Source: Actinoplanes derwentensis (GTDB lineage Bacteria; Actinomycetota; Actinomycetes; Mycobacteriales; Micromonosporaceae). From it: a stretch of DNA of 64,000 nt. The first letter of the stretch is position 1. The number at the start of each line of letters is the position of its first letter. Location of the stretch: contig NZ_LT629758.1 in assembly GCF_900104725.1 (NCBI RefSeq), positions 5,966,501-6,030,500 on the forward strand, written 5' to 3'. The notes beneath the pieces are model-generated. The model searched no databases. It had not been told where the DNA came from and worked only from the letters and a program-made list of their open reading frames with translations. Below, piece after piece: positions 17,571-26,009 of the stretch. A program made the translations under genes and the position numbers.

Positions 17571-17929
17571 GCAAGTACCTGCTGAACAAGTTCCTCTTCA
17601 CCGTGGACCGGGACCCCGCGCTGGTCGAACGCTATCGGAACGATCCCGCCGAACTGGTCACCTGGTGGGAGTCCACGATGGCCAACGACCTGCTCAACTG
17701 CCACAGCGGCGAGAACACCACCTGGCTGGCCCTCACCGCCGAGGAACGAGCCGCCCTGATCGCCCGGGACCAGGTGCGACTGTTCGAGTTCGGCGCGCAC
17801 CCGTTCCTGACACTGACCCTTTTCATCGCGGTGTTCGAACGGGACAACACCGAACCCCTCGAATACCAGAAGGCGTACGGTGCGTCGCTCGCCCACATCA
17901 CCCGGCCCTACCCCGACATCGCGACGTGA
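17567..17929 (+). CDS. LigA-type small subunit of the extradiol dioxygenase
   Basis: The 120-residue all-helical protein resembles the alpha subunit of protocatechuate 4,5-dioxygenase: NKFLFTVDRDPALVERYRND, WWESTMANDLLNC, LTAEERAALIARD and FEFGAHPFLTLTL. The small subunit caps the active site of the LigB-type partner. Translation is coupled through the ATGA overlap. The gene ends 2 bases from the stop of the convergent zinc-finger gene at 17932, with no terminator between. Confidence 0.9.
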   Translation: MSKYLLNKFLFTVDRDPALVERYRNDPAELVTWWESTMANDLLNCHSGENTTWLALTAEERAALIARDQVRLFEFGAHPFLTLTLFIAVFERDNTEPLEYQKAYGASLAHITRPYPDIAT

Positions 17930-17931
17930 GC

Positions 17932-18306
17932 TCAAGTCGGGGTGTTGTCGCGTGTGGCGTTCGTGGCCTGCCCCGTACGGCGGACCGGGAGGTCGCGCCG
18001 CACCTGGTTTCCGCCCCGGTGCGGGCCGGGGCCGGTGAACCGGCAGACGGCGCGGCCGGCCGCCACCGGTCGCAGTGCCGGGGCCGCTTCGGCGGTGGAG
18101 GTGGCCAGCAACTCGGCGATGTCCACCACTGACAACAGGTCCAGCGCGGAGGCGGTCCGGCGCAGGTCGGCGGCCTGACCCCGGCAGGCCGCGCACTGGG
18201 CGAGATGCGCCTCGGCCACCTCGGTGTCGTCCGGACCGAGCCGGCCGAGCGCAAGAAATCCCAGCAGATCCTGCACGGGTGGATCCGTGCACGGTTCACT
18301 CGTCAT
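17932..18306 (-). CDS. small soluble zinc-finger (anti-sigma ZAS-like) protein
   Basis: The 124-residue protein, from ATG 18306, has an N-terminal ZAS-like domain: VQDLLGFLALGRLGPDDTEVAEAHLAQCAACRGQ, with the HxxxCxxC zinc ligands. It continues with ASALDLLSVVDIAELL. The same layout is in the N-termini of the membrane proteins at 40746-41690 and 45923-46960, but this copy has no membrane helix. An ECF-type promoter box lies 80-104 bases upstream (18386-18410). It may be a soluble anti-sigma factor or decoy for the island's sigma factor; the target is inferred. Confidence 0.72.
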   Translation of the reverse strand: MTSEPCTDPPVQDLLGFLALGRLGPDDTEVAEAHLAQCAACRGQAADLRRTASALDLLSVVDIAELLATSTAEAAPALRPVAAGRAVCRFTGPGPHRGGNQVRRDLPVRRTGQATNATRDNTPT

Positions 18307-18385
18307 GCCGGAACCCATCGGGGCCCCCGGCGCTCCCTGTACCGCATGGTGCCTGCCTTCGTGCGAAAGGATACGTCGCCACTTA

Positions 18386-18410
18386 AACGTTGCGGGACCG
18401 CATCGCGTTC
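18386..18410 (-). promoter_or_regulatory. ECF-type promoter box for the small zinc-finger gene
   Basis: On the minus strand GAAC (18407-18410), 17 bases, then CGTT (18386-18389). The spacing is identical in the other island boxes. The element AGGGTAATCCCCT lies at 18423-18435, just upstream. Confidence 0.62.
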
Positions 18411-18505
18411 GACGAACAAGTGAGGGTAATCCCCTTTCCAAACACTCGGACATGGTCAGCCGGCAAGCGGACCGAATCGGGCGTGAACGCAGCGAGACGG
18501 AGGCG

Positions 18506-20092
18506 TCAGGAGACCCGGATCTCGTACAGCGAGTAGCCGTAACCGTTGGAGCGGGCCGTGCCGACGACCTTCACGTACCGTCCCGGGACCTTTCCGGCCG
18601 AGATGAGCGTGTCACCCTCGACACCCGAGGTCGTGGTGTAGACCGTGGTCCAGGTGGTGCCGTCCACCGAGACCTCCACCCGGTACGTGGTCGCGTGCGA
18701 ACGCTCCCAGGTCAGGTTCACGGTGCTGACGGCCCAGACGTCACCCAGATCCACCAGGAGCCACTGCGGGTCGGAGAACTCGCTGCTCCACCGGGTCGCC
18801 GCGTCACCGTCGACGGCCATCGACGCGGGCCAGCGCCCGTCCTCCTGGCTGGAGGCGCTCGCCGGGCGGCCCAGCGCCAGGTTCGCGCCGGCAGTGTTCG
18901 GCTTGCCGGTGACCACTGTCGTCTTCCCCGGCGTGGTGGTGGCGGCCGCGGCCGGGGTGCTGGGAGTGCGTTTCGGCGTGACCGACCGTGGGGCGGAGGC
19001 CGCCGACGGGACCGGCTGCCCGGCCGCCCGGGTGACACCGCTCGGCGCGACACTGAGCGGCGGCGGCGGAGGTACGGCGTCCGACGGAGGCCCGAGCGTG
19101 ATCATCGTCCGGCCGGGCACCGGCTCCCGCTGCGGCTCGGCTACCTGGTCGGTGCTGCCGCGGTTGTTCGCGATCAGGGCGGTGCCGATCACGACCGCGC
19201 CGGTCAGCACCAGCGGCACCAGCCAAGGCGCGAACCGGGAGGCCCGCGAACGGCTGCCGCCGGGCTCCGGCTCGGCCGGTCCGAGCATGTTCGGCGCGGC
19301 GGCGCTCAGGACCGGGGCATGCTGGACCGGGGCGTGCTGGACCGGGGCGTGCTGGACCGGGGCGTGCTGGACCGGGCGCGGGAGCGGGTGGGGAAGGACC
19401 TCCGTGGGGCGGCTGAAGGGCTCCACGGGCGGGGTGGCGACCACCTGACCAGCAGAAACTCCAGCCGGATGCACCGGCGCCGGTGTCCCGGCGGGGTGCG
19501 GCACCGGTGTGGTCGTCGACTGATCGGCCTTCGCCCCGGTGGATCGCTGCGGGCCGGAAAGTGCCTGGCCGTCGGACGGCGGGGTGACGCGGGCATCGGT
19601 CTCGGGCTTGACCAGCGGATTCGGTCGAGGTGTACCGACCGGCACCGGACGGGGTGTACCCACCGGCGTCGGTTGCGGCGTGCCGGCCTGCGGCGGCAGG
19701 GGCGTGCCGGGCCTGGCGGTGATCGATCCGTTGGTGGGTTCCGGAACGGGCTTGCCGACCGAGGCAGGGGCAGGCTGGGGCGATGCGGCCGAGGCAGAGG
19801 CGGGCTGGGGCGAGGCAAGCGGGCCAGGAGCAGGCTGGGGCGAGGTGGTCGGAGCGGGCCTGGTCAGGGGGGCTGGCGGCGGCAGTTGTTCGGCGGGCTG
19901 TACCTCGTAGGGCGGCAGTCCACTCAGCGCCACCGCCCGTTGCACTGGCGGCCGCTGGCCGGGGCGTGGGACCGGACTCCCGGTGTCACCGCCGCGGGCC
20001 GCGGGCGACCGGGAGGTGCCGCTGTCGTCCGTACCTTCGGCGGGCTTGCGAAGGCCGTCGCTCTCCTGGGGCTCCCGGTCATCCTTGTCCAT
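18506..20092 (-). CDS. proline-rich membrane protein with extracellular F5/8-type (discoidin) domain
   Basis: The 528-residue protein has a cytoplasmic Pro/Ala-rich half. This includes a four-fold PVQHA repeat and several PxPVGTPRP repeats. One membrane helix follows near residues 290-310 (WLVPLVLTGAVVIGTALIA), then a Pro/Thr-rich wall-spanning linker. The C-terminal F5/8-type C domain covers about residues 395-528 (NLALGRPASASSQEDGRWPASMAVDGDAATRWSS; PQWLLVDLGDVW; GYGYSLYEIRVS). Such domains bind carbohydrates, so the protein probably contacts a glycan outside the cell. AAAGG precedes ATG 20092. It resembles the one-helix proteins of the island but has no zinc finger. Confidence 0.85.
   Translation of the reverse strand: MDKDDREPQESDGLRKPAEGTDDSGTSRSPAARGGDTGSPVPRPGQRPPVQRAVALSGLPPYEVQPAEQLPPPAPLTRPAPTTSPQPAPGPLASPQPASASAASPQPAPASVGKPVPEPTNGSITARPGTPLPPQAGTPQPTPVGTPRPVPVGTPRPNPLVKPETDARVTPPSDGQALSGPQRSTGAKADQSTTTPVPHPAGTPAPVHPAGVSAGQVVATPPVEPFSRPTEVLPHPLPRPVQHAPVQHAPVQHAPVQHAPVLSAAAPNMLGPAEPEPGGSRSRASRFAPWLVPLVLTGAVVIGTALIANNRGSTDQVAEPQREPVPGRTMITLGPPSDAVPPPPPLSVAPSGVTRAAGQPVPSAASAPRSVTPKRTPSTPAAAATTTPGKTTVVTGKPNTAGANLALGRPASASSQEDGRWPASMAVDGDAATRWSSEFSDPQWLLVDLGDVWAVSTVNLTWERSHATTYRVEVSVDGTTWTTVYTTTSGVEGDTLISAGKVPGRYVKVVGTARSNGYGYSLYEIRVS
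19309..19376 (-). repeat. 15-base tandem repeat in coding sequence
   Basis: GCTGGACCGGGGCGT is repeated head to tail from 19321 through 19376, with a diverged copy before it. It encodes PVQHA repeats in the proline-rich part of the discoidin protein. It is in frame, so copy changes would alter linker length without breaking the gene. Confidence 0.9.
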
Positions 20093-20146
20093 GGGTCGCG
20101 CCTTTCGTTGTCGGTGACGTGCTGGGACCCGAACCGGCTGGAGGGC

Positions 20147-20229
20147 TGAACGCCGGAGGGCTGAACGCTGGAGGCAGTGCTGAAGGGATCAACGCTGGGG
20201 AAATGAACGCTGGTGTGGATCAACGCTGG
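20147..20229. repeat. five phased copies of a 10-base element T(G/C)AACGC(T/C)GG
   Basis: Copies start at 20147, 20162, 20189, 20204 and 20220, so spacings are 15, 27, 15 and 16 bases. They straddle the 3' end of the gene at 20189 and the leader of the discoidin gene. They may be a decaying minisatellite or a cluster of protein-binding sites. Confidence 0.6.
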
Positions 20230-22387
20230 AGGGGTCGACTCCGCCGTCGCGTGGTGTGACCGTGAACCATCCGGACGCCGCTGTGGCCGACGGCACGTCG
20301 GCCACCAGCCGGGAGCGGGCGCTGACCGGGGCACGGAGGTAGTTGGCGAGCAGGCGCAGCATCGGTTCGGCGATCTCGCCCACCTCCAGCCGGACCGGTT
20401 CCGGCCTGCCGGCCCAGCCCGGTCGCTGGTCGGCCACGGCGATGGCGAACTCCCAGGCGGTGACGGGGCGGCCGTCGAGCCGGAACGGCTGGCGCTGATC
20501 AGGGCCACGAGCCGCGACGACGGTACGGGACCCGTCGCCGGCCGGGAATCCCTCCGGCACCGGGGCCAGGGCCAGCAGCGGTGCGGCATCCGACGGTCCG
20601 GACGGTGCTCGCAGCGGTGCGGCGCCCGCTGGCCCGAACGGTGCCTGCAGCGGTGCGGCGCCCGGCGGTCCGGACGGTGCCCGTGGCGGTGCGGGACGGG
20701 GCGGCGTCAGCACGGTGGCCAGGTCGTCGTCGGAGAACGGGAAGGCGGTGGTCAGGCGGATCGCCGGGCGGGGCTGCCGGTCGACGCGGCGGGGCAGGCT
20801 CGCCCACCAGCCGTCGGCGCGGCGGCCGATCGTGACGGCCTGGAGCTGGTCGGCCAGGAGTTGTTCGACGTCGGGGGCGACCGGCGCGGAGCCGATCAGC
20901 AGGACCGGGCGGGGGTCGGGATCGCGGTAGGCGGCGAGGATCTCGCCCAGTTGGCCGGGCTCGACGTCACCGGCGTCGGTGCGGACGGTGCCGGTGGGCC
21001 CGTCGACGGTGAGCAGGACGGCGAAGAAGCGGCTGTCGCGATGCCACCAGCGCGGCGGGGTGGAGCGTTGCGCGGCGAGCACCACGTCAGGCCGGTCGGT
21101 GGAGTCCGGGGTGAGCAGGTGATCCAGTTCGGCCGGTTCGAAATCGACCCGGGCCCGCGCCTCGGCGGTGAGCCGGTTGAGGAGCATGTGCAGCACCGGC
21201 AGCACGTCGTCCGGTAGCGGCAGGCCGGGCAGTCCGACCAGGATCATCAACCGCCGCGACTGTCCGGGGCGGCGGCGCACGTCGCCGAGGTGCTGGCCGG
21301 CGAACGGTGGCCGCACCCAGAGACCGAACTGGGTGGCCTCGACCACCCAGCGTTCGTTGAGGCGGTAACTACCGGGTCCGGCGGGTCGCAGGTCGGCGAG
21401 GAAGTCCACCGGGCCGACCGGGACCGGCGGGCCGTCGGCGGTGCAGCGCAACCGGGACACCGGCGGGGTCCACCAGCCCTGCCCGTCGGCGTCCAGGGAC
21501 ACCGAGACGAGCCGGTCCGCACCGTCCAGGGTAGGCAGTCCGGTGGCCACCTCGACGGGGGTGTCCCAGTGCCGGGCGACGGTGCCGGCGAGCTGGAGCG
21601 CCGCACCGGCGGCGTCGCCGTAGGAGGCGATCAGCATCGACGGGTCGAGCGCCTCCACAAGCGAGAAGACCGCTTCGGCGTCGGGTGGGGGCGTGCCGGG
21701 ACGGCCGAGTACGACGGTGACCCGGTCGCGGTCCATGGGCACGGCGAGGACGAGGTCGTCCAGGCCGGGTTCGGGCAGGTGCGGGGCGTCGGTGAAGAGC
21801 CAGATCCCGGCGGGTACGGCGTACGCCCGGACGCCCGGGGCGGCGTGCCGGACGAGCGTGTCCACTTCGGCCTCCCAGTGGGGCCGGGGATGCCGACGCC
21901 CGCCCCGCCGGACCCGGCCGTCCGGGGCGAACCAGCGCCAGCCGTCGATGGCGAACATGCCACCACCGGGGATGAGCAGCAGTTGCCCGCTGGGCGCGTA
22001 CACATCGGCCTGTAGCTGGCGGGCCAGAGCGGCGGCCGGCGGCCCGCTGCCGGCCGCGTCCATACCGGCGCCGGAGACGGCGAGGCGGGCGGCGGAGCCG
22101 GGCGGGACCGCGATCGGCAGCGCTTCGGTGAGGAAGGCCCAGTCGTCGGGCCCGGCGAGCTGACCGACGACGGTGACGACGCCGGACTCGGGGGGCATCA
22201 GGGCGGCGAGTGACGCGATCGCGCCGTGCGGATCGGGACCGACGACGGCCAGCTGCTCACCGACCCAGTTGAGGGCACTCGCGGTGCCGCGCCGGGCACC
22301 GGGCTGAGACGGAGATCCACCAGACCCGCGGGCCATCACGACCGATGTCCGCGAGGGCTCCGCGATGACGGATGGAAACGCTCCCAT
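20189..22387 (-). CDS. large repeat protein of the type VII island (paralogue of 50302-52716)
   Basis: I do not recognise a named domain. The protein (732 residues from ATG 22387) has no signal peptide and no clear membrane helix. It contains several copies of a Rossmann-like module of about 110 residues: a strand such as RLAVSGAG, a helix AALARQLQADVYAPSG, then LLIPGG and WRWFAPDG. Another copy is near RPVLLIGSAPVAPDVEQLLADQLQAVTIG. The same module is in the 804-residue protein at 50302 and recalls modules of large actinobacterial secreted proteins. A four-fold AAPLxAPxGP linker lies near residue 600. The start is uncertain: GTG and TTG codons lie further upstream, and no good ribosome site marks 22387. 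Confidence 0.7.
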   Translation of the reverse strand: MGAFPSVIAEPSRTSVVMARGSGGSPSQPGARRGTASALNWVGEQLAVVGPDPHGAIASLAALMPPESGVVTVVGQLAGPDDWAFLTEALPIAVPPGSAARLAVSGAGMDAAGSGPPAAALARQLQADVYAPSGQLLLIPGGGMFAIDGWRWFAPDGRVRRGGRRHPRPHWEAEVDTLVRHAAPGVRAYAVPAGIWLFTDAPHLPEPGLDDLVLAVPMDRDRVTVVLGRPGTPPPDAEAVFSLVEALDPSMLIASYGDAAGAALQLAGTVARHWDTPVEVATGLPTLDGADRLVSVSLDADGQGWWTPPVSRLRCTADGPPVPVGPVDFLADLRPAGPGSYRLNERWVVEATQFGLWVRPPFAGQHLGDVRRRPGQSRRLMILVGLPGLPLPDDVLPVLHMLLNRLTAEARARVDFEPAELDHLLTPDSTDRPDVVLAAQRSTPPRWWHRDSRFFAVLLTVDGPTGTVRTDAGDVEPGQLGEILAAYRDPDPRPVLLIGSAPVAPDVEQLLADQLQAVTIGRRADGWWASLPRRVDRQPRPAIRLTTAFPFSDDDLATVLTPPRPAPPRAPSGPPGAAPLQAPFGPAGAAPLRAPSGPSDAAPLLALAPVPEGFPAGDGSRTVVAARGPDQRQPFRLDGRPVTAWEFAIAVADQRPGWAGRPEPVRLEVGEIAEPMLRLLANYLRAPVSARSRLVADVPSATAASGWFTVTPRDGGVDPSSVDPHQRSFPQR

Positions 22388-22534
22388 GACAGAGTCATCG
22401 TCTCTGAACCTCTCACTTTCAGCTATCACCCCGCGCCGAGAACCACCGACACATGCGTCCAGGATCAAGGAATTATCGATGAACGGATCTGCCGCCGGCC
22501 AACTGCCCGTCGGTAGCGATCAAACTGTGACCCG

Positions 22535-23062
22535 TTACGACTCCATCGCCTTCATGACGTCGCGGAGAGCACGGAGCGCGTAGTGCGCCCGAGACTTGAC
22601 CGTCCCCTCCGGAACGCCCAGCCGGGCGGCGACGTCGACCGCCTGGGACTCGGTGAAGTACAGCTCGACCAGCACGGCGCGGTGTGCGGGACTGAGCCGG
22701 CGCAGGGCCTCGCGGACCACGTCGGCGGTGAGCACCCGCTCCATCGCGTCACCGGCGGCAGGCACCTGGGCCAGGTCCGGCGGGCTCATCTCCGGCGGGC
22801 GGATCCTACGGGCCCGGCCCACGTCGATGACCAGGTTACGGGCGACCCGAAAGAGCCAGGCACGCACTCCGGCCGGATCCCGGGAGAGCATCGGATGATG
22901 CCGCCAGGCGCGCAGGAGCGTCTCCTGCAACAGATCCTCGGCGGCCGCCCGGTCGCCGAGGGTGAGCCCGGAGAGGTACCGGTACACGGCGGGGCCGTGC
23001 TCGGCCTGCACACTACGCAGCCAGGCGTCGCCGTCGATCGGCACTTGCTCCCGTACGTCCAC
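22535..23062 (-). CDS. ECF sigma factor (RpoE/SigK-like)
   Basis: The 175-residue protein has region 2 (VYRYLSGLTLGDRAAAEDLLQETLLRAWRHH, then WLFRVARNLVIDVGRARR) and region 4 (REALRRLSPAHRAVLVELYFTESQAVDVAARLGVPEGTVKSR). It begins with GTG 23062. It is similar in style to the second island sigma factor at 45226. No anti-sigma gene is adjacent; the zinc-finger protein at 17932 could serve it. The leader contains a perfect 15-base inverted repeat (23152-23166). Confidence 0.93.
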   Translation of the reverse strand: MDVREQVPIDGDAWLRSVQAEHGPAVYRYLSGLTLGDRAAAEDLLQETLLRAWRHHPMLSRDPAGVRAWLFRVARNLVIDVGRARRIRPPEMSPPDLAQVPAAGDAMERVLTADVVREALRRLSPAHRAVLVELYFTESQAVDVAARLGVPEGTVKSRAHYALRALRDVMKAMES

Positions 23063-23151
23063 AGTCTCCTACCGTGCCAGACCGGCGAACGATCCGCCGA
23101 CGGACCTTCGGGCCACGATGCATCGGTGCTGCGCGGGCCAAGCAGAGCGTA

Positions 23152-23166
23152 GAAACACTGTGTTTC
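23152..23166. promoter_or_regulatory. perfect inverted repeat GAAACAC-T-GTGTTTC
   Basis: A 7 + 1 + 7 inverted repeat lies 90 bases upstream of the sigma gene start, between it and the end of the AAA+ gene. It is a candidate operator for control of the sigma factor. Confidence 0.55.
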
Positions 23167-23194
23167 ATAGATGATTCCGACTTCTTGCGGAACT

Positions 23195-25618
23195 TCACTT
23201 TCCCGACAAGCCGGCCGCTCCGATCGCCGCGGGCAGATCCTCGGCGGTGAGCAGGGCCAACTCGGCGGTGGTCACCTCGACCGAGGCGGCGAGCCGGGAC
23301 GCCTGCATGTCCGCCATCCGCTCGAAGACCTTACGCGCCTCCCGGCCGTTGCCGAAGGTGCCGTCCTTCGGGATCCGGTCGAAGTACGTGAGCAACGCGG
23401 AGGCCGCGGCCGGGTCCAGCTGGTAGTCGTGCCGGATGCACTGGTTCTCCACAATGGTCACCAGCTCGGCAGGTGAATAGTTGGCGAACTCGATGGTCCG
23501 GCTGAAACGCGACTCCAGGCCCGGGTTCGCCTGCAGGAAGCGTTCCATGTCGGCGGAGTACCCGGCCGCGATGACCACCACGTCCTCCCGGTGATCCTCC
23601 ATCAGCTTGACCAGCGTGTCGATCGCCTCACGGCCGAAGTCCGGGCCGGTGCCGCCACGGCTGTTGCTCAGCGTGTACGCCTCGTCGATGAAGAGCACCC
23701 CACCGAGCGCCGAGTTGAACGCCTCGGTGGTCTTGATCGCGGTGCCACCGATGATCTGCGCCACCAGGTCGGCGCGGGCCACCTCGACCAGGTGTCCCTT
23801 CTTCAGCACGTTGAGTTCGGCGAGGATCTTGCCGTACAAGCGGGCGATCGTGGTCTTGCCCGTGCCGGGCGCACCCGCGAAGACGAGATGCCGGGCCATC
23901 GGCGGCGCGGACAGACCGGCCTCCTGGCGTCTCTTGGACATCTTGTTCAGGTTGATCAGCGATGTGACCTCCTGCTTCACCCCGTGCAGACCGACCAGCG
24001 ACTGCAGTTCCCGCAGCGGGTCGGAGCCCCGGGCGACGGATCCGCGCTCCTCCGCCGGTGGGGGTGCCGGGGCAGTGCCCGCGGTCGCCGTGCCGTACGC
24101 GTCCGGCAGCCGGTTGCGCGCGCTGGAGAGCGCCTCGACGGTGAGTGGCCCGGCGGGTTCGGCCTGGCGCAGTCCGGACCCCTGGTTGTCCCGCACGGTG
24201 CAGCCGGTGACCCGCACGGCACCGCCGGTGCGTACCGCGATCCCGTCACCGGCGTTCGCGGTGAACTCCGAATCCGTCACCGTGCCCCGCCCGCCGGCCG
24301 CGAAGACCAGCCCGTCGCCCGCGTTGTCGTGGACGCGGCAGCCGGTCAGCGAGACGTCCGCGCCGGAACCCACCGAGACTCCGTCCGCACCCGCGTCGGC
24401 GATCTCGCAGTCGCCGAACGTGGCGGTGGCGTCCTCGACGGCGACTCCGGCTCCGCCGCTGCCGCGCAGGCTCAGGCCGGACACCGAGGGCTGGGCTCCG
24501 CCGCCGACCTTCATGCCGATGCCGCCACATCGTTCGATCGTGACGTTCTCGAACCGGCCGCGGGCGCTGTCGGACACCTCGATCGCGGCGCCCTCACAGC
24601 CGAGCACCTGGAGCCGGTGCAGGAGCGGGTCGGCGCCACCGTCGAGGCGTACCCCCGCGCCGGTGCAGTCACTGACCACCATGCCGGTCACCTCGGGGGT
24701 GCTGCGATCGCCGATCGCCACGCCGGCACCCGAGATCCGGGTGGCGACGCACTCGTCCATCCGGCCGGCGGACCGGCCGGCGAAGCGGAATCCGCTACGC
24801 CGTGCGCCGGTCGCCCGGCAGCGGCGCAACGTGGGCGCGCAACGTTCGCCGGTGAAGAAGCCGTCCGCGCCGCTGCCGTCGACGGTGCAGTCCTCCAGGG
24901 TGGCCTTACCGGTGGTGGCCAGGTAGACGCCGACGCCGCTGGTCTGCCGGACGGTCAGTCGCCGCACGGTCGCCTCGGACTGCTGCTCGGCCGCGAACGC
25001 GGGTTTACCGGCCCCGATGATCTCGGTGTCCTCGATGGTGATCCGGCCGTGGCCGTTGAGGCAGATGCCGTTGCCGCGCGCCTCCCGGACCGTGCAGGAA
25101 CGGACCCGGAGGTCCCCGTGCTCGGCGACGACCACACCCGAGGTGCCCAGCCGCTCGATCCGGCAGTCGTCGAGCATGCTCCCGGTCCGGGAGGTGATCA
25201 CGACACCCGCACCGGCCTCGTTGGTCACCCGGCTGCCGCGCATCGTCAGTGAACCCTGGTCGCGGACGAAGACTGCGGCCCACGACGACGCGGTCAGCTC
25301 GCACTCGGTGACGCTGATCTGGCCCATCGCGAGGACCAGCGCCGGGCTGTCGCCGTCGGCGGCCGTGATGGACAGACCGGCGAGGGCGGCCGACTCGGCG
25401 GCCAGCACGACCGGGATCCCGGTCGGCGCGGTCAGCCGCACCGTACCGGGCCCGTCCTGTGCGGTGATGGTGACGATCTTCGTCAGCACCAGGTTCTCGG
25501 TGTAACTGCCGGGCTGCACGGTGATGACCGCCCCGTCCGCCGCCGCCGCGAGCGCCTCGCCGAGCGTCCGGTAACCGGATCCCGCCGACTGCGTGACGGT
25601 AATCCTCCGCTGGTTCAC
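23195..25618 (-). CDS. EccA-like AAA+ ATPase fused to an N-terminal parallel beta-helix
   Basis: GTG 25618 is chosen because GGAGGG lies 9 bases upstream (25628-25633). Residues 1-515 form a right-handed parallel beta-helix with many PbH1-type coils (for example VTGCTVRDNQGSGLR, IEDTEIIGAGKPAF). Residues 535-807 are a CbxX/CfqX-type AAA+ domain: LVGLHGVKQEV, Walker A GAPGTGKTT near residue 580, Walker B GVLFIDEAYTL, a sensor region IAAGYSADMERFLQANPGLESRF, and a C-terminal helical lid. Mycobacterial EccA has the same ATPase but a TPR N-terminus. It is the last gene of the ecc run and probably remodels secretion substrates in the cytoplasm; the beta-helix may bind them. Confidence 0.85.
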   Translation of the reverse strand: MNQRRITVTQSAGSGYRTLGEALAAAADGAVITVQPGSYTENLVLTKIVTITAQDGPGTVRLTAPTGIPVVLAAESAALAGLSITAADGDSPALVLAMGQISVTECELTASSWAAVFVRDQGSLTMRGSRVTNEAGAGVVITSRTGSMLDDCRIERLGTSGVVVAEHGDLRVRSCTVREARGNGICLNGHGRITIEDTEIIGAGKPAFAAEQQSEATVRRLTVRQTSGVGVYLATTGKATLEDCTVDGSGADGFFTGERCAPTLRRCRATGARRSGFRFAGRSAGRMDECVATRISGAGVAIGDRSTPEVTGMVVSDCTGAGVRLDGGADPLLHRLQVLGCEGAAIEVSDSARGRFENVTIERCGGIGMKVGGGAQPSVSGLSLRGSGGAGVAVEDATATFGDCEIADAGADGVSVGSGADVSLTGCRVHDNAGDGLVFAAGGRGTVTDSEFTANAGDGIAVRTGGAVRVTGCTVRDNQGSGLRQAEPAGPLTVEALSSARNRLPDAYGTATAGTAPAPPPAEERGSVARGSDPLRELQSLVGLHGVKQEVTSLINLNKMSKRRQEAGLSAPPMARHLVFAGAPGTGKTTIARLYGKILAELNVLKKGHLVEVARADLVAQIIGGTAIKTTEAFNSALGGVLFIDEAYTLSNSRGGTGPDFGREAIDTLVKLMEDHREDVVVIAAGYSADMERFLQANPGLESRFSRTIEFANYSPAELVTIVENQCIRHDYQLDPAAASALLTYFDRIPKDGTFGNGREARKVFERMADMQASRLAASVEVTTAELALLTAEDLPAAIGAAGLSGK

Positions 25619-25694
25619 CCTCGTGATCCCTCCGTGTGACACCGCGGCCGGACGGCCCCGGTCCCTGCCCTCGTCCGCCCGGTGGCGGCCGTGG

Positions 25695-26009
25695 TCAGGA
25701 GTTGGGGCCCAGACCGCCGCCGTTGTCCCGGTCCAGGCTGACGAATTCGTTGACGGCTCCGCGTCCCTCGGTGCTCAGGTCCCGCACGAAGGTGATCGCC
25801 TTGTCGACGTACCCCAGTGTCTCGATGGCGCTCGGCTCTTTGCTCTTGGCGAAGTTCTGGCCGGTCTCGTCGGTGCCCCACGGCTCGCTGAGCGTAGTGC
25901 GCACGGTCTTGACCCGGGCCACCGCGGCTTCCAGGTCACCGACCAGGTCACCGATCGTGTTGAAGAGGCGGAGCGCACCGTCCGGCTCGAGTGTGGTCTC
26001 GTCAGCCAT
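25695..26009 (-). CDS. WXG100-like small protein
   Basis: The 104-residue helical protein has a central turn motif EPWGTDETGQNF between two predicted helices, like ESAT-6/WXG100 proteins (Trp-Gly in the hairpin), and a Gly-rich tail. It overlaps the YbaB-like gene by 8 bases, so it is coupled to it. It is probably a secreted substrate or its partner. The WG is followed by T rather than the usual spacing, so it is a divergent member. Confidence 0.7.
   Translation of the reverse strand: MADETTLEPDGALRLFNTIGDLVGDLEAAVARVKTVRTTLSEPWGTDETGQNFAKSKEPSAIETLGYVDKAITFVRDLSTEGRGAVNEFVSLDRDNGGGLGPNS

Noticed and set aside
19309..19376. CRISPR-like short repeats
   Set aside because: The repeats are directly adjacent 15-base units without spacers and encode PVQHA in frame.
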